NCBI GenBank assembly: GCA_012729575.1
Contig: JAAYCW010000027.1
Span: forward strand, 1 to 32,957
DNA from: Actinomycetota bacterium
GTDB lineage: Bacteria > Actinomycetota > Thermoleophilia > RBG-16-64-13
Direction of reading: 5' to 3'
Length of the DNA: 32,957 nucleotides
Shown here: positions 19,083 through 27,859 of the stretch, piece by piece
Position numbering within the stretch: position 1 is the first letter of the stretch
How the letters are laid out: every line of letters begins with the position of its first letter
The notes under the pieces: model-generated
Databases searched by the model: none
What the model saw: only the letters and a program-made list of their open reading frames with translations
What the model was told of the DNA's origin: nothing
Program-made: the position numbers and the translations under genes

Positions 19083-19880
19083 GTGAGTAGAGATCCGAGC
19101 AAGAAGATGCCTCTCATGGGGCACTTGGGTGAACTGCGGAGACGCCTCACCTACGTGGCCATCGCCGTCGTTGTCTGCGTCATAGGCTGCTTCATCTTCA
19201 AAGATCAGGTGCTGGCCGTCGTCATACACCCACTCGGGAGCACCGACGTCAACGAGTTGACCACTCTGGGCGTGACTGAGAGCTTCATGAACGTGCTCAA
19301 GGTGTCCATCTATGCCGGGCTGATCGTTTCTCTACCCTTCATCCTCTACCAATTCTGGGCGTTCATCATGCCGGGACTCTATGAGAACGAGAGGAAGAGC
19401 ATCATCCCTTACGTCATTGCGACCACACTGCTCTTTCTCGGCGGAGTCGTGTTCGCATATTTCATAGTCCTCCCGGTCGGGCTGAGGTTCATGCTGGGCT
19501 ACGGAGACGAGTACTTCGGCCAACTTCTGCAGGCGGAGAAGTACATCAGTTTCGTGACCATGTTCCTTTTGGCTTTTGGAGTCGTCTTCGAGCTTCCCCT
19601 GATCATGATGCTGCTGGCCTGGTCCGGCCTAGTCGATCATGTGAAGATGCGCAAGGTACGCAAGTACGCCATCCTGGCCGAGGCCATTATCGCCATGGTG
19701 TTCACTCCCAGCCAAGATCCGGTCAGCATGGCCCTCATGCTGATCCCCCTGATAATCCTGTATGAGATAGGTATATTGCTGGCAAAGCTCATCGGCAGAC
19801 GAAGAGCAAAACGGGCCTTGCGGGAGGAACCTGTTGTATTGGGGGATAGCGGTCTGCCCGACTTGGGGAGCGAGGAGTGA
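19083..19880 (+). CDS. tatC: Sec-independent (twin-arginine) protein translocase TatC
   Basis: MGHLGELRRRLTYVAIAVVV...FWAFIMPGLYENERKSIIPYV...FGVVFELPLIMMLL...VFTPSQDPVSMALMLIPLIILYEIGILL. Start GTG 19083 or ATG 19107. Confidence 0.95.
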   Translation: MSRDPSKKMPLMGHLGELRRRLTYVAIAVVVCVIGCFIFKDQVLAVVIHPLGSTDVNELTTLGVTESFMNVLKVSIYAGLIVSLPFILYQFWAFIMPGLYENERKSIIPYVIATTLLFLGGVVFAYFIVLPVGLRFMLGYGDEYFGQLLQAEKYISFVTMFLLAFGVVFELPLIMMLLAWSGLVDHVKMRKVRKYAILAEAIIAMVFTPSQDPVSMALMLIPLIILYEIGILLAKLIGRRRAKRALREEPVVLGDSGLPDLGSEE

Positions 19881-19910
19881 GCACAGCCGAACCGCTTGTC
19901 GGCCAAGGAT

Positions 19911-19925
19911 GATGGTGTTACCATC
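19911..19925. promoter_or_regulatory. candidate FadR/GntR-family operator (GATGGT-GTT-ACCATC)
   Basis: Perfect 6-bp inverted repeat with 3-nt centre containing TGGT-N3-ACCA, the general half-site layout of FadR/PdhR/LldR-type sites; lies 7 nt upstream of the ATG at 19932 of a FadR-type regulator. Confidence 0.65.
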
Positions 19926-19931
19926 TTACCT

Positions 19932-21548
19932 ATGAGTGCTAGGGGAAATGAAGGGGATGACAAGGGCAGAACGCCCGCTCTTACGGACGGCCTCAAACCT
20001 GTCACGACGCAGACCGTCTCCGACCAGGTAGCCGACCAACTCCGACAGTTGATCTCCTCCGGCCAGTATAAGCCCGGGAAACGTATCCCCTCGGAACGTG
20101 AACTGGCCGTCAAGCTTGGGGTCGGGCGGCCTGCGGTGCGTGAAGCGCTGCGAGAGCTGAAGGCTCAGGGCTTCCTCATCACGGGCCGCGGCGCTCAGGG
20201 AACAACCGTAGCCGACCTTCCTTCGCCCAGCTTCTCCGCGCCCTTGACCTCACTGGTTGGGGCGGGGGCGGAGCGGATCATCGAGTTGATGGAGGTCCGC
20301 AGCGCTGTGGAGATAGAGGCGGCCGGGCTGGCCGCCCGGCGGGCGACCCTGGAGGATCTCCATCGGCTGTCCATACTCCTCACGGCGCCTGGAGATGTGA
20401 TCACTCCCGAGGAGGATGTGGCCTTCCACGCCGCCATCGCGGAGGCAACCCACAACCCTCTCATAGCCCGCGTCATTCAGGAGCCGGTCGAGCTTCTTCA
20501 CGACCACATGGCCGCGATATTCAGCGCCTATTACAAGGAGCCAGGTGGGGCGATCAGCCTGCAGCAACAGCACGATGCCATTCGACGGGCCATCCGGTCA
20601 GGCGACGAGCAGAGGGCCCGTCAGGCGATGCGCCACCATCTCGATCACGTGGCCCGCGGTCTGGCACAACTGGTTGGCACCGGCCGCGTTATGCGTCTGG
20701 TCTTCCTTGGTCTAGATGGAACCCTGCTTGCGGGTCCACGGCTCATCTCGGAGAGGGCAAGACGTACCATCGCGAACGTCCGCGAAGCCGGGGTGGAGGT
20801 GGTGCTGGTGTCTTCCCGTCCGCCGAGGGAGATTCGCCCTTACCACCAAGAGCTCGGATTGCTGACGCCCTTCATCGCCTGCAGCGGCGCACTACTTTGG
20901 AACGCGCAGGCGGCGGCAGGCCTGGTACACGAGTCGGTATCCGCGGAACTGGCGGAAGAGATCGTGGCGCTCGGCAGAGATCTAGGAGCAATCGCCAACG
21001 TCGAGAGCGACGACGAGTGGTTCACTGATCGTTTGCGAAACCTTGAACGAGACAGCATCACAGATTATGAGATCTCTGAGCCCAATGGGGTAGGGATGGT
21101 AGATGAGGTTCTGCACTCCGGGGAACCTATCGACAAAGTCTTTCTGGACCTACGAGATCTGCCGGAAGAAGTCGCGATTACGGCCTCGGTCACTCTCAGA
21201 CGAGCGTTCGAGGGCCGCGCGACCGTCGAAGAGAAGGCCCGCGGTATTGTGGACGTCATCTCCTTGGACGCTTCCAAGGCCGCGATGGCTCAGCAGTTGG
21301 CGCGACGGATGGCTATACCGGCCGAACAGACCATGGCAATCGGAGACGACGACAGCGATGCTGCTCTTCTGCGATGGGCGGGCATCGGGGTGGCGATGGG
21401 TAACGCCACTCCGGCTGCAAAAGCCGCGGCCGACACGATCACCTCTTCGAATATGAGAGACGGCGTTGCGGAAGCTCTGGAACAATGGCTGTTGAGAGGC
21501 AGGTCAGCAGGTGCCAACGTGAGCGTGCCCAAACCCGGGTTGCTCTGA
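19932..21548 (+). CDS. FadR-subfamily GntR regulator (wHTH + FCD) fused to a C-terminal Cof-like HAD domain
   Basis: wHTH: VADQLRQLISSGQYKPGKRIPSERELAVKLGVGRPAVREALRELKAQGFL. FCD: DVAFHAAIAEATHNPLIARV...HDAIRRAIRSGDEQRARQAMRHHLDH. HAD: LVFLGLDGTLL, VVLVSSRPP, SKAAMAQQLA, AIGDDDSDAALLRWAGIGVAMGNA. One uninterrupted frame. ATG 19932 preferred over TTG 19896, which would put the palindrome inside the CDS. Confidence 0.92.
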   Translation: MSARGNEGDDKGRTPALTDGLKPVTTQTVSDQVADQLRQLISSGQYKPGKRIPSERELAVKLGVGRPAVREALRELKAQGFLITGRGAQGTTVADLPSPSFSAPLTSLVGAGAERIIELMEVRSAVEIEAAGLAARRATLEDLHRLSILLTAPGDVITPEEDVAFHAAIAEATHNPLIARVIQEPVELLHDHMAAIFSAYYKEPGGAISLQQQHDAIRRAIRSGDEQRARQAMRHHLDHVARGLAQLVGTGRVMRLVFLGLDGTLLAGPRLISERARRTIANVREAGVEVVLVSSRPPREIRPYHQELGLLTPFIACSGALLWNAQAAAGLVHESVSAELAEEIVALGRDLGAIANVESDDEWFTDRLRNLERDSITDYEISEPNGVGMVDEVLHSGEPIDKVFLDLRDLPEEVAITASVTLRRAFEGRATVEEKARGIVDVISLDASKAAMAQQLARRMAIPAEQTMAIGDDDSDAALLRWAGIGVAMGNATPAAKAAADTITSSNMRDGVAEALEQWLLRGRSAGANVSVPKPGLL

Positions 21549-21556
21549 CAGTAACG

Positions 21557-22564
21557 CTAGAGGATAGACCACAGGGTGACGCCCAAGAACGCACCGTATA
21601 GGATGCCTCCCAGGAGAAGCGACCCCACTCCGAAACCGCTCTTTGCCAGGCGCAGGCGGCCGTAGAGGATCAGACCCGATAGGATGGCCACTCCTGCCGC
21701 CACCACCGCGTGCCAATCTCCACCGCCCCATAGCCGCCAATCAGTGAACGCCAGGCCGATAGCGACCGGGAAGGTGCTCTGGAAGACCATCGCTCCGGTG
21801 ATGTTTCCCAAGGCCAGCGTGTCCTTCTTGTCCCGCATCCACAGCACGCTGTTGAACTTCTCTGGGAGTTCCGTAGCCACCGGGGTCAGAAGCAACGAGA
21901 TCACCAGGGCGGGCACCCCGAGAGACTCGGCCACCTTGGTCAACTGCTCCACAAAAAGATCGGCGCCCAGAATGATCGCTGCCAGGGCCACTATCAGCTG
22001 GAGGATAACCCGCCCGAGCTGAGGAGATTCGGCGGTGCGATGGAAGTACAGAGATCGGCACTCCCCCTGCAGGTCCCCTTCGCTCGCCATGGTCCGGCGC
22101 ACGTAGAACGCGTAACCCACGATGAGTAACACCGCCACCACGTACCGGAAGAATCCGATGTTGAAGAGACCGCAGACCACGGCGATCGTGTACGCGATGA
22201 GGAAGTACGCAAGATCACGACGCATGATCGTCCTGTTGTAACGCACTTTGAGAGTGCGCCGCTTCGTCAGGCTGAAGATGACTATCGATATGCCGCAGAC
22301 GAAGATGGCCAGGGTCGAAAGCATGAAAGGCGCACCCAGGATGGCGCCGATACCGATCTCATGCCCCGAGTCTCCCCCTGAGACCAGGATGGCGATCAGA
22401 GGTATGACGGTCTCCGGCAGCGCCGTGCCCACAGCCGCAAGCACACTGCCCACCGCCCCCTCACCCAGATTCAGCTTGCGACCGAACCACTCGACCCCGT
22501 TGACGAACAGTTCGCAGCCGGCAAGAATCACGATGAACGAGATTATGAGAAGGACGATTGTCAT
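21557..22564 (-). CDS. sodium/calcium exchanger (CaCA) family membrane protein
   Basis: Two alpha-repeat-like motifs GSVLAAVGTALPETVIPLIAI and TPVATELPEKFNSV...GNITGAMVFQSTFPV; ~10 TM segments. Confidence 0.85.
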   Translation of the reverse strand: MTIVLLIISFIVILAGCELFVNGVEWFGRKLNLGEGAVGSVLAAVGTALPETVIPLIAILVSGGDSGHEIGIGAILGAPFMLSTLAIFVCGISIVIFSLTKRRTLKVRYNRTIMRRDLAYFLIAYTIAVVCGLFNIGFFRYVVAVLLIVGYAFYVRRTMASEGDLQGECRSLYFHRTAESPQLGRVILQLIVALAAIILGADLFVEQLTKVAESLGVPALVISLLLTPVATELPEKFNSVLWMRDKKDTLALGNITGAMVFQSTFPVAIGLAFTDWRLWGGGDWHAVVAAGVAILSGLILYGRLRLAKSGFGVGSLLLGGILYGAFLGVTLWSIL

Positions 22565-22657
22565 CCGCGCGATTCTAACCGAAGGGGTAGGCGCTCTGCA
22601 AACGCTCCCACGTTCATCAGTGCGCTGTCCATCGAGTGGAGCACGCGAACACTGAGG

Positions 22658-23011
22658 TCATGCCCGTAGGCCCAAGAGGACGCTCAGCACCAGCACCACA
22701 AGCACGACCAAACATACACCCGAGAAGACCCAAACCCGCTGCCGGCCAAACGCCACGAGGAGCATCACCACTCGGGCCGCCGGGGTGGCGAGGAGCACCA
22801 GCAGCCCCAGATCGAAGAATCCGCCCGGCTCGAGGTTGGCCAGCGCGCCGGGCAGGCCGGAGATCGAACTCCGCCGCGGTACTGCACCATCCGTCCCCAT
22901 AGCAGCAAGAACCGTACCGGCCAACATGAGCATGACTGCTAGAGACAAGCCCGCGATCAACAACCCCGATAAAGGACGGGCGAGGCGGCTCTCGAGACGT
23001 TCCTCATTCAC
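22658..23011 (-). CDS. DUF1634 family membrane protein
   Basis: ~117 aa, 3 TM (LIAGLSLAVMLMLAGTVL; FDLGLLVLLATPAARVVMLLVAF; VCLVVLVVLVLSVLLGL), ATGA overlap with upstream TSUP gene, a known pairing. Confidence 0.8.
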   Translation of the reverse strand: MNEERLESRLARPLSGLLIAGLSLAVMLMLAGTVLAAMGTDGAVPRRSSISGLPGALANLEPGGFFDLGLLVLLATPAARVVMLLVAFGRQRVWVFSGVCLVVLVVLVLSVLLGLRA

Positions 23012-23838
23012 CGCAGACTGATACCTCCTGCCGCCAGCAGCATCTGTACGGCGAAGGCGAAAAGCACGGCCGCCATTACCGCGGCAAGCACTGAACTCCT
23101 TACCCGCGAAGCCAGGCGCGATCCCAGAGAGGCCCCAACTACCACCCCCAGCACCACCGGTACCGTTACCACCGGGTCCACCATCCCCCGAGCCAAGTAG
23201 ACCAACGCACCGGAGCAGGCGGTGACACCCAACATCAAAGTACTGGTGGCAACGGAGGCTCTGATGGGCACTCCCATGGCCAACCTCATGGCCGGCACAG
23301 TGAGAAAACCCCCTCCAACGCCGAGAAGCCCAGAGACATTCCCGGCCACCAATCCAAGCAGAAGGCCGAAAGGCAGCCGGCGCACCCGATACCCGACCTC
23401 ACACCTCAGACTGGGATCGTAGTAAGCCGCTCCCAGACGACCCAGTCCCTCGTCCTCGAGAGGACGAGGCGCGGAAGCGTTTCGACGCACCCAAACGTAC
23501 AGCGAGACCACGATCATGACGCCACCGAACACGGCGCTCAAGGCCTCTCTATTAAGTAGCGCCCCCACCACGCCTCCTGTGAGTGCGCCGAGAGCGAGAG
23601 CCGTTTCCACGCTGGCCCCAAGGCGCAGATTCGCACATCCCCGGCGAATGTAGTTGATGGAGCCGGCGGTCGAGGTCGCGACCACCGCGAGCAGACTGGC
23701 GGCCACCGCTCCGTGGATGGGTACGCCCAGAAAGAGAACGAGCACGGGGACGACGAAGATACCCCCGCCGAGCCCCACCATGGAGCCGAAGGTGCCACCC
23801 ATGAATCCAGCCACTGTGAGAAGCACAACCTCTGTCAT
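23008..23838 (-). CDS. TSUP (TauE/SafE) family sulfite/sulfonate exporter
   Basis: GFMGGTFGSMVGLGGGIFVVPVLVLFLGVPIHGAVAASLLAVVATS...GNVSGLLGVGGGFLTVPAMRLAMGVPIRASVATST. Start set to MTEVVLL (ATG 23838). Confidence 0.9.
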   Translation of the reverse strand: MTEVVLLTVAGFMGGTFGSMVGLGGGIFVVPVLVLFLGVPIHGAVAASLLAVVATSTAGSINYIRRGCANLRLGASVETALALGALTGGVVGALLNREALSAVFGGVMIVVSLYVWVRRNASAPRPLEDEGLGRLGAAYYDPSLRCEVGYRVRRLPFGLLLGLVAGNVSGLLGVGGGFLTVPAMRLAMGVPIRASVATSTLMLGVTACSGALVYLARGMVDPVVTVPVVLGVVVGASLGSRLASRVRSSVLAAVMAAVLFAFAVQMLLAAGGISLR

Positions 23839-23952
23839 GTCGTAGAGGCTATCACGCGAGCGGAGTACTTCACCTATGCGACTCCAGTGCGCTACAGTTG
23901 CTCGTAGGGGAGTAGTCACCGCCGGTCGCACGGCTTCTCGGAGGGGGTGTCG

Positions 23953-25422
23953 ATGTTCTGCAGCGAATGTGGTCAGCAACTACCCGACGACGCCCGTTTC
24001 TGTGGGGTCTGCGGCGCCCCCGTCAACCGGTCGGATGCCCCTCCGCCGGCGGGAGCCCCACTGGTTCCTCCGCCCGGAGCGACGGAGCCACCCGCCGTCC
24101 AGGTCGCGACCCCACGTGAGCCGACCATACCGCCGCCGCCCTCTCCCCCAGAGCGCGTTTCTGCATATGGAAGCTACGGGCCCGCAGCCCCGCAGCCTCC
24201 CAAGAAGGGCCACGCCGCCGTTTGGATCGGAATAGCTGCAGCGGTGGTGATCATCGCCCTCGCCGTCGCAGTCCCGCTGATAGTCCTGGCCGGTGACGAT
24301 GACGAGCCGGCTTCGACTACCACGGTCTCACAGCCCCCCTCGTCGACCGTTCCCACGAACAGCTCGACCTCCGTCGCACCCACTTCAACATCCGTATTCT
24401 CCTCTACTTCCACCTCCGTCGCTCCGTCCACAACAATCACGCCGCCCGGAGTCCCTGGTGATTCTGAAGGCGAATGGGTGAGGATGGATCTGCCCGGACT
24501 CCCCGCGCCGGCCCGGGGAGTCTCCGCGTCGGATCGGGCCTTGCTCCTCGAGGTCGAGACGGGTGATGGCCGCGAGCTCTACGCCTACATGCTCGATCTG
24601 GGCACGGTGATCGAACTACCGGTCTCCGCCTCCGAGTTCTATGGTGAGGACATCGACGGCCTTCTTGCGATCTGGTGGGAAGGAGAATACGACGAGGAGA
24701 GCGGCCGGTATCACGACGAGCGTCTCTACGCCTTCCGACTCCCCGATGGCCCAAAGGTGGAGGTGGTTGCCCGCACCGGGATGTTTTACCCGTTGGTGGC
24801 CGGCCAATGGATCACATGGGTCGAGGGCGAGCCCTGGGAGGAAAACCCCGAGGAGTACTGGCTTCTGCGGGTGTTGGGCACCAAGATAGACTCGAACGGC
24901 TCCCCGCAGAGCGAACCGGTCGAGTTGGTCCCCTCGGCAACCGCCTTCGCCTTGGGCGACTCTGTCTGGACGTACGACCTCTCCGAGACCCACATCACCT
25001 GGGAACAATCGACCGCAGTCGGCCTGTACGAAGCCGGTACCTACGTGATGGATCTCTCCGCCCTCCAGCCTCTGGTTGTGGGCAACGAGGCCTGGCGGCC
25101 GTCACTGGGCGACGGTAAAGTGGCCTACTTTCAGGACGGGCTCAAGACGGTCGACCTGGCCACGGGGCAGGTCCAAGAGATCGATGCGGCGGGCGACTTT
25201 CCCACCGCCACGTCCACTTATGTCGCGTACTTCCGGAGCACACAGAGTGATGACCAATCGGCCTATGAGGTTGTGGCACGAGGCTACAACGGCAAGCACG
25301 AGCAAGCCTTGGGACTCCACTCCGACCCGCCCTGGCTTTCACCCCTCATCGCCGCTTCCGAGAGCCATGTGGCCTTCGCGGCCGACGGCCTGGCACACGT
25401 GTTCGAGTGGCAGGGCCGATAG
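23953..25422 (+). CDS. zinc-ribbon / TM / Ser-Thr-Pro linker / beta-propeller-like protein
   Basis: MFCSECGQQLPDDARFCGVCGAPV zinc ribbon, Pro-rich segment, TM (AAVWIGIAAAVVIIALAVAVPLIVLA), Thr/Ser linker, then propeller-like repeats rich in WITW/VAYF/VAFA strands. SD GGAGGGGG upstream of the ATG. Confidence 0.85.
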   Translation: MFCSECGQQLPDDARFCGVCGAPVNRSDAPPPAGAPLVPPPGATEPPAVQVATPREPTIPPPPSPPERVSAYGSYGPAAPQPPKKGHAAVWIGIAAAVVIIALAVAVPLIVLAGDDDEPASTTTVSQPPSSTVPTNSSTSVAPTSTSVFSSTSTSVAPSTTITPPGVPGDSEGEWVRMDLPGLPAPARGVSASDRALLLEVETGDGRELYAYMLDLGTVIELPVSASEFYGEDIDGLLAIWWEGEYDEESGRYHDERLYAFRLPDGPKVEVVARTGMFYPLVAGQWITWVEGEPWEENPEEYWLLRVLGTKIDSNGSPQSEPVELVPSATAFALGDSVWTYDLSETHITWEQSTAVGLYEAGTYVMDLSALQPLVVGNEAWRPSLGDGKVAYFQDGLKTVDLATGQVQEIDAAGDFPTATSTYVAYFRSTQSDDQSAYEVVARGYNGKHEQALGLHSDPPWLSPLIAASESHVAFAADGLAHVFEWQGR

Positions 25423-25446
25423 GCGTCCCACTGCTCGCAGCCTATC
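25418..25446. terminator. inverted repeat spanning both convergent stop codons; weak bidirectional terminator candidate
   Basis: GATAGGC (25418-25424) / GCCTATC (25440-25446), 15-nt loop; each arm contains one of the two TAG stops. No T-tract. Confidence 0.3.
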
Positions 25447-27859
25447 CGTCTCCCACTGATCCACCACTGTATGAACCCCAGGTCCAGTCTCTGACAAGAG
25501 GCATGTCCTCTCCGTGCTCTCTGATGTAGCGGCCGTGGTCGACGTGGATGTCGCGCACCAACTGCCTCAGATGAGCCGCGCGTACCCCCAGGCCCGGAAC
25601 CCGGTCGATCACATCGCGCACCAGACTGAAACGGTCGAGATCGTTCAGCACGGTCATGTCGAAGGGCGTGGTGGTCGTGCCTTCTTCCTTGTATCCCCTC
25701 ACATGCAGGTTCCGGTGGTTGGTGCGACGGTACGTGAGGCGGTGGATCAGCCACGGGTAACCGTGATACGCGAAGATCACCGGCCGGTCGACAGTGAACA
25801 GACTGTCAAACTCCGCGTCGGAGATGCCGTTGGGGTGCTCATCCGCCGGCTGCAGCGTCATGAGGTCCACCACGTTCACCACTCGGACCTTGAGATCGGG
25901 CACGTACTTCCGCAGGAAATCCACAGCGGCCAACGTTTCGATGGTGGGGACGTCGCCGGCGCAGGCCATGACCACGTCCGGCTCGCCACCCTGGTCGTTG
26001 CTCGCCCACGGCCAGATTCCGATACCCGCGCTGCAGTGACGTATAGCCGAATCCATGTCCAGCCACTGCGGCTGCGGCTGCTTGCCGGCGACGATCACGT
26101 TGACGAGATCCCGGCTCCGCAGGCAGAGATCGCTCACATAGAGGAGACAGTTGGCATCGGGGGGGAGATAGACCCTAGTAACCGACGCTTTCTTGGTGAG
26201 CACGTGGTCAATGAAGCCCGGGTCTTGGTGAGAGAAACCGTTGTGATCCTGCCGCCAGACGTGAGACGTGAGCAGGTAGTTGAGGGAAGCTACCGGTCTG
26301 CGCCAGGATATCTCCTCGCAGACATCCAGCCATTTCGCGTGTTGGTTGAACATGGAGGCGATGATGTGGATGAAGGCCTCGTAACAGGAGAAGAAGGCGT
26401 GACGCCCGCTCAGCAGGTAACCCTCCACCCATCCCTGGATGGTGTGCTCGCTAAGGATCTCCATCACCCGTCCTGTCGGAGAGAGACGGTCATCGCCGGG
26501 CAGGATGGCGGCATTCCAGGTACGAGGTGTGACCTCCAAGACCGCGTTCAAACGGTTCGATGTGGTCTCATCCGGACCGAACAGACGGAAATCGGCCTGC
26601 TCCAGGTTGGCCTGCATCACCCCGGCCAGAAATTCTCCCATGGTCCTCGTGGCCTGTCCGGTCGTTCCACCGGGCGACGGCACATCCACAGCGAACTCGC
26701 GAAAATCGGGCAGCTCCAGATCGCGCAGAAGCAGCCCCCCGTTTGCGTGGGGGTTGTCTCCCATGCGCCGAGTGCCCTCGGGCGCCAGATTGGCGAGCTC
26801 CGGCCGGAACGCCCCGGTCTCATCGAATAGCTCCTCAGGCTTGTAGCTCTTCAGCCACTCCTCGAGCAGCCTGACGTGCTCGTCCGTCATATCGGAGAAC
26901 GGCACTTGATGCGAGCGAAACGTGCCCTCGGTCGGAACCCCGTCCACGGTCTTCGGACCCGTCCAGCCCTTCGGAGTCACCAGCACAATGACCGGCCATG
27001 CGGGGCGCTCTACGATGCCTTCCACGCGCGCCCTCCGTTGGAACCGTTGGATGTCGTCCAACACGCGGTCCAAGGTGGCGGCCATCAGCTGGTGCATCTG
27101 CATGGGGTCATCGCCCTCGACGAAATACGGCGTGTGCCCGCACCCTCGCAGGTACTCGGCAAGTTCCTCCCGCTCTATCCGGGCAAACACCGTCGGATTG
27201 GCGATCTTGTATCCATTGAGATGGAGGATGGGTAGCACCGCCCCGTCGACGGCCGGGTTCAAGAACTTGTTCGACTGCCATGAGGCTGCGAGGGCGCCGG
27301 TCTCAGCCTCCCCGTCTCCTATAACACAGGTCACGATCAGATCCGGATTGTCAAACGCCGCTCCGTATGCGTGCGAGAGACAGTACCCCAGCTCGCCGCC
27401 TTCGTTGATGGAACCCGGAGTCTCGGCCGCAACGTGGCTGGGGACACCCCCGGGAAACGAGAACTGTTTGAACAGCCGTTGCATACCGGTCTCGTCTTGA
27501 GTGATCCCGCTGTAGTACTCGGTGTAGGTGCCCTCCAGATAAGTGTTGGCCACCATCGCCGGGCCCCCGTGACCGGGTCCGCACACGTAGATCATGTCGA
27601 GTTCCCGAGCCTTGATCACTCGGTTGAGATGCACGTAGACGAAGTTGAGCCCGGGACAAGTGCCCCAATGGCCCAGGAGTCGCCCCTTTATATCGTCGCG
27701 GGACAGAGGACGGCGAAGGAGCGGATTCTCCTTCAGATAGATCTGACCCACCGACAGGTAGTTGGCCGCCCTCCAATAGGCGTTCATGCGCTCCAATACC
27801 GCCGGATCGAGGGGTTTGGGCGACTCGGGCAAGAGGCCGGAAGAGTTGTCTGTGGTCAT
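25442..27859 (-). CDS. xfp: xylulose-5-phosphate/fructose-6-phosphate phosphoketolase
   Basis: [89 protein letters not shown], ~805 aa. Confidence 0.97.
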   Translation of the reverse strand: MTTDNSSGLLPESPKPLDPAVLERMNAYWRAANYLSVGQIYLKENPLLRRPLSRDDIKGRLLGHWGTCPGLNFVYVHLNRVIKARELDMIYVCGPGHGGPAMVANTYLEGTYTEYYSGITQDETGMQRLFKQFSFPGGVPSHVAAETPGSINEGGELGYCLSHAYGAAFDNPDLIVTCVIGDGEAETGALAASWQSNKFLNPAVDGAVLPILHLNGYKIANPTVFARIEREELAEYLRGCGHTPYFVEGDDPMQMHQLMAATLDRVLDDIQRFQRRARVEGIVERPAWPVIVLVTPKGWTGPKTVDGVPTEGTFRSHQVPFSDMTDEHVRLLEEWLKSYKPEELFDETGAFRPELANLAPEGTRRMGDNPHANGGLLLRDLELPDFREFAVDVPSPGGTTGQATRTMGEFLAGVMQANLEQADFRLFGPDETTSNRLNAVLEVTPRTWNAAILPGDDRLSPTGRVMEILSEHTIQGWVEGYLLSGRHAFFSCYEAFIHIIASMFNQHAKWLDVCEEISWRRPVASLNYLLTSHVWRQDHNGFSHQDPGFIDHVLTKKASVTRVYLPPDANCLLYVSDLCLRSRDLVNVIVAGKQPQPQWLDMDSAIRHCSAGIGIWPWASNDQGGEPDVVMACAGDVPTIETLAAVDFLRKYVPDLKVRVVNVVDLMTLQPADEHPNGISDAEFDSLFTVDRPVIFAYHGYPWLIHRLTYRRTNHRNLHVRGYKEEGTTTTPFDMTVLNDLDRFSLVRDVIDRVPGLGVRAAHLRQLVRDIHVDHGRYIREHGEDMPLVRDWTWGSYSGGSVGDG

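Noticed and set aside
18165-19229. 354-aa minus-strand ORF across nuoB, nuoA and the intergenic region
   Set aside because: Out of frame with both well-supported genes and runs through the divergent promoter region into tatC.
20691-21548. HAD domain as a separate downstream gene starting at the ATG at 20691
   Set aside because: No stop between FCD and HAD and no clear Shine-Dalgarno; fusion is the simpler reading, though an internal start cannot be excluded.
25514-26830. 438-aa plus-strand ORF antisense to xfp
   Set aside because: Long antisense ORF expected in high-GC genes; no motifs, while the minus strand encodes a full phosphoketolase.
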